A stretch of 64,000 bases of DNA from Streptomyces noursei (GTDB lineage Bacteria; Actinomycetota; Actinomycetes; Streptomycetales; Streptomycetaceae). The notes beneath the pieces were generated by a model. It did not search any database. It had not been told where the DNA came from and was given only the letters and a program-made list of their open reading frames with translations. The stretch covers positions 6,820,001-6,884,000 of the forward strand of contig NZ_CP070326.1 of NCBI RefSeq assembly GCF_016917755.1, given 5' to 3'. This document shows positions 8,154 through 17,247 of the stretch, piece after piece. Made by a program: the position numbers and the translations under genes. Numbering within the stretch: the stretch's first letter is position 1; every line of letters starts with the position of its first letter.

Positions 8154-8711
8154 GTGATCGAAGAGATCCTCCTCGAAGCCGAGGAGAAGATGGAGAAGGC
8201 CGTCGTGGTCGCCAAGGAGGACTTCGCCGCGATCCGCACCGGGCGTGCGCACCCGGCGATGTTCAACAAGATCGTGGCGGACTACTACGGTGCCATGACG
8301 CCCATCAACCAGCTGGCGTCGTTCTCGGTGCCGGAGCCGCGGATGGCCGTGGTGACTCCGTTCGACAAGAGCGCGCTGCGCAACATCGAGCAGGCGATCC
8401 GTGACTCGGACCTCGGCGTCAACCCGAGCAACGACGGCAACATCATCCGTGTGACGTTCCCGGAGCTCACCGAGGAGCGCCGTCGCGAGTTCATCAAGGT
8501 CGCCAAGAACAAGGCCGAGGACTCCAAGATCTCGATCCGCAGCGTGCGGCGCAAGGCCAAGGAGTCGCTCGACAAGCTGGTCAAGGACAAGGAGAGCGGC
8601 GAGGACGAGGTGCGCCGCGCCGAGAAGGAGCTCGACGACGTCACCGCGAAGTACGTCGCGCAGGTGGACGAGCTCCTCAAGCACAAGGAATCCGAGCTCC
8701 TAGAGGTCTGA
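8154..8711 (+). CDS. frr: Ribosome recycling factor
   Basis: The recycling factor, with EF-G, splits post-termination ribosomes. The 185-residue length is exactly typical. The sequence shows the long helical domain I (EEILLEAEEKMEKAVVVAKE, FAAIRTGRAHPAMFNKI) and the C-terminal hallmark VRRKAKESLDKL followed by the coiled tail. GTG 8154 is the chosen start, with AGGAG at 8143-8147; GTG 8151 is in frame as well. Its stop overlaps the cdsA ATG by one base, so the two are translationally coupled. Confidence 0.97.
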   Translation: MIEEILLEAEEKMEKAVVVAKEDFAAIRTGRAHPAMFNKIVADYYGAMTPINQLASFSVPEPRMAVVTPFDKSALRNIEQAIRDSDLGVNPSNDGNIIRVTFPELTEERRREFIKVAKNKAEDSKISIRSVRRKAKESLDKLVKDKESGEDEVRRAEKELDDVTAKYVAQVDELLKHKESELLEV

Positions 8712-9862
8712 TGAACGAGTCATCCTGGGGGACCCCGTCCGGCGCCGGCCATTGGGGACCGCCCGACCACGGATCGGCCGCCTCGCTGCGCGGGGCGGCG
8801 CCTCCCGTCCCGGCGGGTCCCGTGCACGACGGGGGCGGCGCGGCGCAGACTCGGCCCATGCCCATCGTGCCCGAGCCGGGCGGACACCAGGATGACCATC
8901 GGGACATCCGGGAGGACCGGGACAACCCGGAGCACCGGGGGGCTGCTCGCCTGAGCGGCCCCCTGTTCCGCGACGACAGGCCGCAGGAGCCCATGCCCAC
9001 CTCGCCCCCCGGGTCCGACAGTGACCCAGTGAAACCGCAGAAGAAGAGCGCGGGGCGCAATCTGCGCGCCGCCATAGGGGTCGGCGTCGGACTCGGCGCC
9101 GTCATCCTCGCGTCGCTCTTCGTCTACAAGCCGGTGTTCATCGGCGTCATAGCGATCGCTGTCGTCGTGGGCCTGTGGGAACTGACCTCGCGGCTGGCGG
9201 AGCGCAAGGACATCCGGGTGCCGCTGGTCCCGCTCGCGATCGGCGGCACCGCCATGGTGATCGCCGGATATGTGCGCGGCGCCGAGGGCGCATGGGTGGC
9301 CATGGCGCTCACCGCGCTCGCCGTCCTCGTCTGGCGGATGACAGAGGCGCCCCAGAACTACCTCCGGGATGTCACGGCCGCGGTCTTCTCGGCGTTCTAC
9401 GTCCCGTTCCTGGCGACGTTCGTCGCCTTGATGCTGGCCGCCGCGGACGATGGGCCGCAGCGGGTGCTGACGTTCCTGCTGCTGACGGTCGTCAGCGACA
9501 CCGGGGCCTACGCGATCGGCTGGCGCTTCGGGAGGAAGAAGCTCGCGCCGCGGATCAGCCCCGGCAAGACCCGTGAGGGGCTCGTCGGCGCGGTCCTCTT
9601 CGCGATGGTGGCCGGCGCACTGTGCATGCAGTTCCTGATCAAGGACGGCGCCTGGTGGCAGGGGCTGCTGCTCGGCGTTGCCGTCGCGGTCAGCGCCACT
9701 CTCGGCGACCTCGGCGAATCCATGATCAAGCGGGATCTGGGCATCAAGGACATGGGCACCCTGCTGCCCGGCCACGGCGGCATCATGGACCGGCTGGACT
9801 CCCTGCTGCCGACCGCCCCGGTGGTCTGGCTGCTGTTCGTGATCTTCGTGGGATCGGGTTGA
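8711..9862 (+). CDS. cdsA: Phosphatidate cytidylyltransferase (CDP-diglyceride synthase)
   Basis: This membrane enzyme makes CDP-diacylglycerol from CTP and phosphatidic acid, the branch point for all phospholipids. The 383 residues start with about 110 hydrophilic Pro/Gly-rich residues, an actinobacterial extension, then several membrane segments. The C-terminal signature is complete: SDTGAYAIGWRFGRKKLAP, SPGKTREG, and SMIKRDLGIKDMGTLLPGHG with GIMDRLDS carrying the metal-binding acidic residues. It is coupled to frr by a one-base overlap and is followed by a terminator hairpin at 9882-9913. Confidence 0.96.
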   Translation: MNESSWGTPSGAGHWGPPDHGSAASLRGAAPPVPAGPVHDGGGAAQTRPMPIVPEPGGHQDDHRDIREDRDNPEHRGAARLSGPLFRDDRPQEPMPTSPPGSDSDPVKPQKKSAGRNLRAAIGVGVGLGAVILASLFVYKPVFIGVIAIAVVVGLWELTSRLAERKDIRVPLVPLAIGGTAMVIAGYVRGAEGAWVAMALTALAVLVWRMTEAPQNYLRDVTAAVFSAFYVPFLATFVALMLAAADDGPQRVLTFLLLTVVSDTGAYAIGWRFGRKKLAPRISPGKTREGLVGAVLFAMVAGALCMQFLIKDGAWWQGLLLGVAVAVSATLGDLGESMIKRDLGIKDMGTLLPGHGGIMDRLDSLLPTAPVVWLLFVIFVGSG

Positions 9863-9881
9863 GCGCCGCCGGTTACCCTTG

Positions 9882-9913
9882 AAGGGCGCGTCGCACGTTT
9901 GCGGCGCGCCCTT
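9882..9913 (+). terminator. Terminator after cdsA
   Basis: Arms 9882-9894 and 9901-9913 pair over 13 bases with a single mismatch and a 6-base loop, followed by TTCC. It ends the frr-cdsA transcript ahead of rlmN. Confidence 0.65.
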
Positions 9914-10029
9914 TCCGTCCCCGCGACCGCGGGGGTGATCCGTGAGGTCTCCTGGTTCCGGCCCCGTCCGGACCTGGTTCCGCGCCGGCGGCAGCCGCCC
10001 GGCCTCGTTGCACAGAGGAGTTTCCGCCC

Positions 10030-11142
10030 ATGGCACGCCCGGCCCCGGGAGAACTGACGTTTGTCGCCCCCCGCGGCGCCAAGAAGCCCCCTCGACACCT
10101 CGCCGACCTCAGTCCGGCCGAGCGCCGGGAGGTGGTGGCCGCGATCGGTGAGAAGCCGTTCCGCGCCAAGCAGCTGTCGCAGCACTACTTCGCCCGCTAC
10201 GCGCACGACCCGGCGGAGTGGACCGACATCCCCGCGGCGGCCCGTGAGAAGCTGGCGGCGGAGCTGCTGCCGGACCTGATGTCGGTGGTGCGGCACATCT
10301 CGTGCGACGACGACACCACTCGCAAGACCCTGTGGCGGCTGCACGACGGCACCCTCGTCGAGTCCGTCCTGATGCGCTACCCGGACCGGGTCACCATGTG
10401 CATCTCCTCGCAGGCCGGCTGCGGCATGAACTGCCCGTTCTGCGCCACCGGACAGGCCGGTCTGGACCGGAACCTCTCCACCGCCGAGATCGTGCACCAG
10501 ATCGTCGACGGGATGCGGGCGCTGCGCGACGGAGAGGTCCCCGGTGGTCCGGCGCGGTTGTCCAACATCGTCTTCATGGGCATGGGGGAGCCGCTCGCCA
10601 ACTACAAGCGGGTGGTCGGCGCCATCCGGCGGCTGACCGACCCCGAGCCGGACGGCCTGGGCCTCTCCCAGCGCGGCATCACCGTCTCCACCGTCGGGCT
10701 GGTCCCGGCGATGCTGCGGTTCGCAGACGAGGGCTTCAAGTGCCGCCTCGCGGTGTCGCTGCACGCGCCCGACGACGAGCTGCGGGACACCCTCGTACCG
10801 GTCAACACCCGCTGGAAGGTCCGCGAGGTGCTGGACGCGGCGTGGGAGTACGCAGAGAAGTCCGGCCGCCGGGTCTCGATCGAATACGCCCTGATCCGCG
10901 ACATCAACGACCATGCGTGGCGCGGTGACCTGCTGGGGCGGCTGCTCAAGGGCAAGCGGGTCCACGTCAACCTCATTCCGCTCAATCCGACGCCGGGCTC
11001 GAAGTGGACCGCCTCGCGGCCAGAGGACGAGCTGGCGTTCGTACGGGCCATCGAGGCACACGGCGTGCCGGTGACCGTCCGGGACACCCGAGGCCAGGAG
11101 ATCGACGGCGCCTGCGGGCAGCTCGCGGCCTCGGAGCGCTGA
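10030..11142 (+). CDS. rlmN: 23S rRNA (adenine(2503)-C(2))-methyltransferase RlmN
   Basis: RlmN is a radical-SAM enzyme that methylates C2 of A2503 in 23S rRNA and also A37 in some tRNAs. The radical-SAM cysteines are C131, C135 and C138 in AGCGMNCPFC. The methyl-carrying cysteine near the C-terminus is C362 in EIDGACGQLA, and MGMGEPLANY matches the SAM-binding GGEP-like region. The 370 residues match the family length. Start ATG 10030 follows AGAGGAG with good spacing. Confidence 0.97.
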   Translation: MARPAPGELTFVAPRGAKKPPRHLADLSPAERREVVAAIGEKPFRAKQLSQHYFARYAHDPAEWTDIPAAAREKLAAELLPDLMSVVRHISCDDDTTRKTLWRLHDGTLVESVLMRYPDRVTMCISSQAGCGMNCPFCATGQAGLDRNLSTAEIVHQIVDGMRALRDGEVPGGPARLSNIVFMGMGEPLANYKRVVGAIRRLTDPEPDGLGLSQRGITVSTVGLVPAMLRFADEGFKCRLAVSLHAPDDELRDTLVPVNTRWKVREVLDAAWEYAEKSGRRVSIEYALIRDINDHAWRGDLLGRLLKGKRVHVNLIPLNPTPGSKWTASRPEDELAFVRAIEAHGVPVTVRDTRGQEIDGACGQLAASER

Positions 11143-11179
11143 GCCACCCGCTGGTACGGTGTCGTCGAACAAACGCACA

Positions 11180-11290
11180 TTCCGACAGGGGAGCGCCACA
11201 GCGCTGAGAGTGCGGAGACGTCGTAGCCCTACGGCGCCCGCAGACCCTTGAACCTCGCCCGGGTCATTCCGGGTAGGAAGTTCGGTCGTC
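11180..11290 (+). promoter_or_regulatory. TPP (THI-box) riboswitch
   Basis: The THI-element core is easy to read: GCTGAGAGTGCGG with the pyrimidine-sensing loop at 11203-11215, then ACCCTTGAACCT and the closing GGGTCATTCCGGGTAGGAAG around 11260-11280. It sits 110 bases ahead of a binding-protein gene of a thiamine-type ABC importer, exactly where thiamine pyrophosphate control is expected. In actinobacteria these switches mostly act on translation, and a downstream hairpin over the ribosome binding site fits this. Confidence 0.93.
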
Positions 11291-11374
11291 ACTCATGCTG
11301 TTGCGCCCCGCCCACCGTCCGTTGCCGAACGTCACCGACGCAGAACGCAGCGGGCACCGGGCGGGGCCGCGTCT

Positions 11375-11394
11375 CTTCCTGGCCAGCCAGGAGG
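11375..11394 (+). promoter_or_regulatory. Hairpin sequestering the thiB ribosome binding site
   Basis: CTTCCTGG at 11375-11382 can pair with CCAGGAGG at 11387-11394 (one G-U pair, 4-base loop), covering most of the GGAGGA Shine-Dalgarno at 11390-11395. The start codon GTG follows at 11401. It is a plausible expression platform for the upstream TPP aptamer; the coupling is inferred. Confidence 0.6.
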
Positions 11395-11400
11395 AAATCA

Positions 11401-12483
11401 GTGAGCACCACCAGCAGGATCACCGCGGCAGCGCTCGCCGCCGCGGCCGGCATGACCGCACTCGCCGGGTGCGGAAGCTCGGGAAACAGCGGCAGCGCGG
11501 ACGCCAAGACCGTCACGCTCGTCAGCCATGACTCGTTCAACGCCTCCAAGTCCGTCCTGGCCGCCTTCGAGAAGGAGAGCGGCTACAAGGTCAAGATGAT
11601 CAAGGGCGGCGACGCCGGCGAGGCCGTCAACAAGGCGATCCTGTCCAAGGACAACCCGCAGGGCGACGTCTTCTTCGGGATCGACAACGCGCTGCTCTCG
11701 CGTGGTCTGAACGCCGGTCTCTTCACCCCCTACAAGGCCCAGGGTCTCGACAGCGTCCCCGCCGACCTCCAGCTCGACAAGGACGCCCACCGGGTCACGC
11801 CTCTCGACTACGGCGACATCTGCGTCAACTACGACCGCGCCTACTTCACCGCGCACAAGCTCACGCCGCCGCAGAGCTTCGACGACCTGCTCAAGCCGCA
11901 GTACAAGGGGCTGCTCGTCACGGAGAACTCCGCCACCTCCTCTCCGGGGCTCGCCTTCCAGCTCGGCACCATCGCCACCCACGGCGCTGGGGGAGGCTGG
12001 TCGGACTACTGGAAGAAGCTCAAGGCCAACGGCGTCGAGGTCGTCAACAGCTGGGAGCAGGCGTACAACGAGCGCTTCTCGGGCTCAGCGGCCGGTAAGG
12101 GCAAGGGCGACAAGCCACTGGTGGTCTCCTATGCCTCCAGCCCGCCCGCCGAGGTGATGGGCAAGACGCCCGCACCCAAGGAGGCCCCGACCGGCGTCGC
12201 GACCGGCACCTGCTTCCGGCAGATCGAATTCGGCGGCCTGCTCAAGGGCGCGAAGAACGAGAAGGGCGGCAAGGCGCTGCTCGACTTCCTCCTGTCGAAG
12301 AAATTCCAGGAGGACATGCCACTGCAGATGTTCGTCAACCCGGCACGCAAGGACGCCAAGGTGCCGGAGCTGTTCACCCGCTACGGCGCGACGATCGACA
12401 AGCCGGCGACGCTCGCACCGGAGACGATCAACAAGAACCGTGACCAGTGGATCAAGCAGTGGTCCTCGCTCGTTCTGAAGTAG
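11401..12483 (+). CDS. thiB: Thiamine-type ABC transporter substrate-binding lipoprotein
   Basis: The 360-residue protein starts at GTG 11401 with a strong GGAGGA site. A signal peptide ends in a lipobox (TALAGC), so it is anchored outside the membrane. The mature part resembles the ThiB/iron(III)-binding type II solute-binding family (TLVSHDSFNASKSVLAAFEK, DVFFGIDNALLSRG, LDYGDICVNYD). The TPP riboswitch upstream supports thiamine or a precursor as the substrate. The downstream permease overlaps its end, forming a three-gene transport operon. Confidence 0.9.
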   Translation: MSTTSRITAAALAAAAGMTALAGCGSSGNSGSADAKTVTLVSHDSFNASKSVLAAFEKESGYKVKMIKGGDAGEAVNKAILSKDNPQGDVFFGIDNALLSRGLNAGLFTPYKAQGLDSVPADLQLDKDAHRVTPLDYGDICVNYDRAYFTAHKLTPPQSFDDLLKPQYKGLLVTENSATSSPGLAFQLGTIATHGAGGGWSDYWKKLKANGVEVVNSWEQAYNERFSGSAAGKGKGDKPLVVSYASSPPAEVMGKTPAPKEAPTGVATGTCFRQIEFGGLLKGAKNEKGGKALLDFLLSKKFQEDMPLQMFVNPARKDAKVPELFTRYGATIDKPATLAPETINKNRDQWIKQWSSLVLK

Positions 12484-14186
12484 CCCCCACCCGCCGAAGG
12501 GGGCCCGCGCGCGGAACGGCGGCGCGGCTCGGCCTGATGGCTCTGCCACTTGTCTTCTTCGCCCTGTTCTTCGCCTACCCCGTCGTCGAGATCGTCGGAC
12601 GGGGGGTGAAGGACGGCGGGCAGTGGCAGCTCGGCAGGTTCGGGACCGTCCTCAGCCACCCGGACATCCTCCACGTGCTGTGGTTCACCCTGTGGCAGGC
12701 CGCCGCCTCGACCGCGTTGACACTGCTGGTCGCCCTGCCCGGCGCCTACGTCTTCGCGCGCTTCGACTTCCCCGGCAAACAACTGCTGCGGGCCGCGGTG
12801 GCGGTGCCGTTCGTGCTGCCGACCGTCGTCGTCGGCGCCGCCTTCCTTGCGCTGGTCGGCCGGGGCGGCCTGCTCGACGAGCTGTGGGGCGTGCGGCTGG
12901 ACACCTCGGTGTGGGCGATCCTGTTGGCGCACGTCTTCTTCAACTACGCGGTCGTCGTGCGGACCGTCGGCGGGCTCTGGGCCCAGCTCGACCCGCGGCA
13001 GGAAGAGGCGGCCCGGGTCCTGGGAGCCGGACGGTTCGCCGCCTGGCGGAAGGTGACGCTGCCCGCGCTGGGACCGGCCGTGGCCGCCGCGGCGCTGATG
13101 GTGTTCCTCTTCACCTTCACCTCCTTCGGTGTCGTGCAGATCCTGGGCGGTCCCACCTTCTCCACCCTGGAGGTGGAGATCTACCGGCAGACCGCCGACT
13201 TCCTGGACCTGCCCACCGCAGCCGTACTGACCGTGATCCAGTTCGCCGCCGTACTGGGGCTGTTGGCGCTGCACGCCTGGACGGTACGGCGCCGCGAATC
13301 CACCCTGCGGCTCGTCGACGCCTCCCTGACCGCCCGCCGGCCGCACGGCCCCGGCCAGTGGGCACTGCTGTGGGGCACGCTCGCGGTCATCACCGTGCTG
13401 CTCGTCCTGCCGCTGGCCGTGCTCGTCGAGCGATCCTTCGCCGGGCCCGACGGCTACGGCCTGGCCTTCTACGAGACGCTGCGATCCGCGGCGTCCGCCG
13501 ACAGCACCTTCGCCGTCGCCCCCCTCGACGCCCTCTGGAACTCCCTCGCCTACGGTGCCGCGGCCACCGCGATCGCACTGCTGGTCGGCGGTCTGGCGGC
13601 GGCCGCGCTGACCCGCTCCCGGCCGGAGCCCGGGCCGTCCGGACGGACACCGGTGATCACCCGGCTCCTGCGCGGTTTCGACGGACTGTTGATGCTGCCC
13701 CTCGGCGTGTCGGCCGTGACCGTCGGCTTCGGGTTTCTGATCAGCCTCGACAAGCCGCCGCTGGATCTGCGGTCCTCGTGGTGGCTGGTGCCGCTCGCCC
13801 AGGCCCTGGTGGGCGTACCGTTCGTGGTCCGCACGATGCTGCCGGTGCTGCGCGCGGTCGACAGTCGACTGCGGGAGGCGGCGGCCGTCCTCGGCGCCTC
13901 GCCCTGGCAGGTCTGGCGCGAGGTGGACCTGCCGATGGTGCGGCGGGCGCTGCTCATCGCGGCGGGCTTCGCGTTCGCCGTGTCGCTCGGCGAGTTCGGC
14001 GCGACCGTCTTCATCGCACGGCCGGACCAGCCCACCCTGCCGGTGGCCGTGACACGGCTGCTGAGCCGCGCGGGGGAGTTCAACTACGGCCAGGCAATGG
14101 CCCTTTCGACCATCTTGATGGTGGTGTGCGCGGCCGCCCTGCTGGCCCTGGAACGCCTTCCCATCGACCACTCCGGGGAGTTCTAG
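12447..14186 (+). CDS. thiP: Thiamine-type ABC transporter permease (fused double permease)
   Basis: At 579 residues this is a tandem permease: two copies of the binding-protein-dependent inner membrane domain, each with an EAA loop (EEAARVLGAGRFAAWRKVTLP in the first half, LREAAAVLGASPWQVWREVDLP in the second). About 12 membrane segments are visible. This two-in-one layout is typical of ThiP and FbpB. GTG 12447 overlaps the end of the binding-protein gene by 37 bases, and the stop abuts the start of the ATPase gene, so translation is probably coupled throughout. Confidence 0.9.
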   Translation: MDQAVVLARSEVAPTRRRGPARGTAARLGLMALPLVFFALFFAYPVVEIVGRGVKDGGQWQLGRFGTVLSHPDILHVLWFTLWQAAASTALTLLVALPGAYVFARFDFPGKQLLRAAVAVPFVLPTVVVGAAFLALVGRGGLLDELWGVRLDTSVWAILLAHVFFNYAVVVRTVGGLWAQLDPRQEEAARVLGAGRFAAWRKVTLPALGPAVAAAALMVFLFTFTSFGVVQILGGPTFSTLEVEIYRQTADFLDLPTAAVLTVIQFAAVLGLLALHAWTVRRRESTLRLVDASLTARRPHGPGQWALLWGTLAVITVLLVLPLAVLVERSFAGPDGYGLAFYETLRSAASADSTFAVAPLDALWNSLAYGAAATAIALLVGGLAAAALTRSRPEPGPSGRTPVITRLLRGFDGLLMLPLGVSAVTVGFGFLISLDKPPLDLRSSWWLVPLAQALVGVPFVVRTMLPVLRAVDSRLREAAAVLGASPWQVWREVDLPMVRRALLIAAGFAFAVSLGEFGATVFIARPDQPTLPVAVTRLLSRAGEFNYGQAMALSTILMVVCAAALLALERLPIDHSGEF

Positions 14187-15257
14187 ATGACGGCACAGGC
14201 CCCGACCGCGGCACCGCACATGCTGCGACTGGACGGCGTCACCGTCCGCTTCGGCACGCTCGGCACAGCCCCCGCCCTCGACGCGGTCGACCTCGACGTC
14301 GCCGCGCACGAGATCGTCTGCGTCCTGGGCCCCAGCGGCAGCGGCAAGTCCACCCTGCTCCGGGTGGTGGCCGGGCTGCAGCACGCCGACGAGGGCACGG
14401 TCCTGCTGGAAGGGCGCGATCAGGCGGCGATCCCCACCCATCGGCGCGGCGTCGGTTTGATGTTCCAGGACCACCAGCTCTTCCCACAGCGTGATGTCGC
14501 GGGCAATGTCGCCTTCGGGCTGCGGATGCGGCGAACCTCCCGCGCCGACCAGGAGCGCACCGTCACTGAACTTTTGGACCTCGTCGGGCTGCCGGGTGCC
14601 CAGCGCAGGGCCGTGGCCTCGCTGTCCGGCGGCGAGCAGCAGCGGGTCGCGCTGGCCCGTGCACTCGCCCCGAGCCCGCGCCTGCTGATGCTGGACGAGC
14701 CGCTCGGGCAACTGGACCGAGGGCTGCGCGAGCGTCTCGTCGTCGAACTGCGGCGGCTCTTCCGCGAGTTGGGGACGACGGTACTCGCCGTCACCCATGA
14801 CCAGGGGGAGGCGTTCGCGCTCGCCGACCGGGTCGTGGTGATGCGGGACGGTCGGATCGCCCAGAGCGGCACCCCGCTGGAGGTCTGGCAGCGGCCCGCC
14901 ACCGCGTTTGTCGCCCGCTTCCTCGGCTTCGACAACGTGGTCGAGGCGACCGTGCAGGGCGAGGCCGCCGCCACCCCGTGGGGCAAGGTGCCGGTGCCGG
15001 CCGGCACTCCGGACGGCCCCTGCCGGCTGCTCGTACGCCCGGCCGGCGTCCGGCTGACCTCGGCCGCGGACGGCCTGCCCTGCACGGTCGTGGCCCGGAC
15101 GTTCCGCGGCACGCATGTCGCGCTGTTGCTCCAACCGTCGGGCGGGCCGCAGATGGAGGCGGCGTGCCCACTCCATGAGGCACCGGAGACGGGAGACCGG
15201 GTGGGGATCTCGTTCGCCGCCGAGGACGTGGTGGTGCTGGACGCCGCCGCGGACTAG
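14187..15257 (+). CDS. thiQ: Thiamine-type ABC transporter ATP-binding protein
   Basis: The 356-residue ATPase has Walker A GPSGSGKST, signature LSGGEQQRVALARAL, Walker B LLMLDEPLGQLD and the switch histidine in AVTHDQGEA. A C-terminal extension of about 100 residues looks like a TOBE-type regulatory domain, longer than E. coli ThiQ and more like FbpC/PotA. Its ATG starts directly after the permease stop codon. Thiamine specificity rests on the riboswitch and the binding protein. Confidence 0.88.
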   Translation: MTAQAPTAAPHMLRLDGVTVRFGTLGTAPALDAVDLDVAAHEIVCVLGPSGSGKSTLLRVVAGLQHADEGTVLLEGRDQAAIPTHRRGVGLMFQDHQLFPQRDVAGNVAFGLRMRRTSRADQERTVTELLDLVGLPGAQRRAVASLSGGEQQRVALARALAPSPRLLMLDEPLGQLDRGLRERLVVELRRLFRELGTTVLAVTHDQGEAFALADRVVVMRDGRIAQSGTPLEVWQRPATAFVARFLGFDNVVEATVQGEAAATPWGKVPVPAGTPDGPCRLLVRPAGVRLTSAADGLPCTVVARTFRGTHVALLLQPSGGPQMEAACPLHEAPETGDRVGISFAAEDVVVLDAAAD

Positions 15258-15320
15258 CCGCGCCGCGTTGCGCCGCTGTGTCATGGATCGCTCCTGAAGG
15301 ATCGGGCGCCATGGGGGTCT

Positions 15321-15367
15321 GTCATCACCTTCCCGCCCGCCCCGCGCGACGACGGGAAGGTGACGAC
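15321..15367. terminator. Bidirectional terminator between thiQ and the response regulator gene
   Basis: TCACCTTCCCG at 15325-15335 pairs perfectly with CGGGAAGGTGA at 15353-15363, and three further outer pairs form after one mismatch. The loop is 17 bases. It lies between two converging genes and so can serve both strands. Confidence 0.75.
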
Positions 15368-15372
15368 ACGCC

Positions 15373-16059
15373 CTAGGCGCGTGGGGGCGGGGCGGGGCGT
15401 CGGCCCTGCGGGACGACCAGCCCCAGTTCGTACGCGAGGATCACCGCCTGAGCGCGGTCACGGAGGCCCATCTTTGTGAAGAGCCGGTTGATGTGGGTCT
15501 TGACGGTGTGATCGGTGATCGTCAGCCGGGTGGCGATCTCCGCGTTGGACAGTCCCTGGGCGATGTGGACGAGCACCTCCACCTCACGGCCGGTCAGCTC
15601 CTCCACCGTGCGCACGGGAACCGGTGCCGACCGCTGTTTGACGAACTCCGCGATCAACCGCTTGGTCAGCTCGGGCGCCAGCAGCGCATTGCCCTCCGCC
15701 ACGACCCTTACGGCATGCAGCAGTTCGGGAAACGTGGTGTCCTTCAGCAGGAACCCGCTCGCCCCGGCCGCCAGCGCGTCGTACACATACTCGTCGAGCC
15801 CGAACGTCGTCAGCATCAGCGCCTTGGTGGCACCACCGGACGCCCGGGTGATCTCGCGGGCGGCCTCGATACCGTTCTTGTGCGGCATCCGGATGTCGAG
15901 CAGCGCGAGGTCCGGACGCTGCTCGGCGGCGATCCGGACCGCCTGGACACCGTCCTCGGCCTCGCCCACCACCTCGATGTCGTCCTGGGTGCCCAGGAGA
16001 TTGACGAACCCGGTGCGGACGATGGCCTGGTCGTCGGCCACGATTGCTCTGATCACCAC
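15373..16059 (-). CDS. LuxR/NarL-family two-component response regulator
   Basis: The 228-residue regulator has a receiver domain with D9/D10, phosphoacceptor D55 (LALLDIRMPHKNG) and a conserved K in the last strand, then a NarL-type helix-turn-helix (LTGREVEVLVHIAQGLSNAE). It starts with GTG and overlaps the sensor kinase stop by 7 bases, so the kinase is transcribed first and the pair is translationally coupled. Target genes are unknown; autoregulation through the repeat near 17248-17288 is possible. Confidence 0.93.
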   Translation of the reverse strand: MVIRAIVADDQAIVRTGFVNLLGTQDDIEVVGEAEDGVQAVRIAAEQRPDLALLDIRMPHKNGIEAAREITRASGGATKALMLTTFGLDEYVYDALAAGASGFLLKDTTFPELLHAVRVVAEGNALLAPELTKRLIAEFVKQRSAPVPVRTVEELTGREVEVLVHIAQGLSNAEIATRLTITDHTVKTHINRLFTKMGLRDRAQAVILAYELGLVVPQGRRPAPPPRA

Positions 16060-17207
16060 GGGAGCTCCGCCTCCACGAGAAAGCCGCCGTCCGGGCCCGG
16101 GCTGGCGGTGAGCTTTCCGCCGAGCAATGCCGCCCGCTCCTGCATACCGGCCAGGCCATGACCGGAGTGGACCACGCCCGGCTGGCCCGGCCCGTCGTCC
16201 GCAATCCGCACCGCCAGCCGGTCCGGCCGGTAGTCGATCTCCACCACCGCGTGTGCCCCTGGGGCATGCCGGCGCACATTGGTCAGCCCCTCCTGCACGA
16301 TGCGATACGCGGACAGCTCGCAGGACGTCGGCAATTCGACCCGATCTCCGCTGACCCGCAGCTCCACCTCGCCGCCCACCGACCGGTGCTGCGCTATCAG
16401 ATCACCCAGCGCTTCCAGCGTCGGCTGCGGTGCCGTACCGGTGCGGTCCTGAGGGTCCGTCCGCAGCACGCCCAGTAGCCGGCGCAGTTCGGTCATCGAC
16501 GCGCGGGCGGACGCGGCGATCTGCTGGAAGCCCTCGCGAGCCTGCGGCGACAGGTCCGGTGTGGTGTAGGTGGCGCTCTCCGCCTGCACCGCGATCACCG
16601 AGACCGAGTGCGAGACGACGTCGTGCAACTCGCGGGCGATCGCCGCCCGTTCGGCCTCGGCAGCCTGTCGTCGCTCCATCGCGAGGACCCGGGCCTGTGC
16701 CGCCGCCCGCTCCCGCTGCGTCTCTTCGCGCGCGCGTACCGCGTCACCCATCGAGACAGCCGCCAGGATCGCGACGGTCAGCACGAACCACTCGGCGAGC
16801 AGATCGAAGGAGTACGACCTCGGGTGCCAGGAGACGATGTGCCAGACGTTCACCGCGAGGGAGAGCGCCGAGCCGCCGCCGACGAGCAGCGCCGGATGCG
16901 CCACGCGGTGGCGGCCGAGGGTGTAGCACGCCATGAGGCCGCTGGCGGTCGCCGCGATATAGAGGTCTGTCCCGGCGGCGAAACTGACCAGGACCGCTGC
17001 GGCCGAGAGCGCAGCGGTGGCCGGATGGGAACGCCGCCACGCCAGTGCTGCCGCGGACAGCAGCACGCCGAGCGCGATCACCAGTGAGTGCCGTGGCACG
17101 ACCAGCAGCTCCACGGCCGCGAACGCCGTGAGCGCCCCGCCGGAGGTCCAGGGATAGAACGGCGACGCGACCCATGTGCGCAGCCGCTGCCGGAGAGAAG
17201 TGCTCAT
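16053..17207 (-). CDS. Sensor histidine kinase (HisKA_3 type)
   Basis: The 384-residue kinase begins at ATG 17207 (upstream in-frame sequence is non-coding in character). Residues about 20-155 hold five or six membrane segments with no large extracellular domain, so it may sense a membrane or lipid signal. A coiled region follows, then HisKA_3 with phosphorylatable H195 in ARELHDVVSHS, and a HATPase with the N-box IVQEGLTNVRRHA and G-boxes DDGPGQPG and GHGLAGMQERA. It partners with the overlapping response regulator gene. Confidence 0.92.
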   Translation of the reverse strand: MSTSLRQRLRTWVASPFYPWTSGGALTAFAAVELLVVPRHSLVIALGVLLSAAALAWRRSHPATAALSAAAVLVSFAAGTDLYIAATASGLMACYTLGRHRVAHPALLVGGGSALSLAVNVWHIVSWHPRSYSFDLLAEWFVLTVAILAAVSMGDAVRAREETQRERAAAQARVLAMERRQAAEAERAAIARELHDVVSHSVSVIAVQAESATYTTPDLSPQAREGFQQIAASARASMTELRRLLGVLRTDPQDRTGTAPQPTLEALGDLIAQHRSVGGEVELRVSGDRVELPTSCELSAYRIVQEGLTNVRRHAPGAHAVVEIDYRPDRLAVRIADDGPGQPGVVHSGHGLAGMQERAALLGGKLTASPGPDGGFLVEAELPW

Positions 17208-17247
17208 GCCGCTATTTTTTCGGCTCGCGGTGGCAGCCGCATCGCAG

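Noticed and set aside
12381..15284. Long reverse-strand open frame (over 900 codons) over the thiamine transporter genes
   Set aside because: It is antisense to three well-supported genes, a known artefact of high-GC DNA, and has no domain signature.
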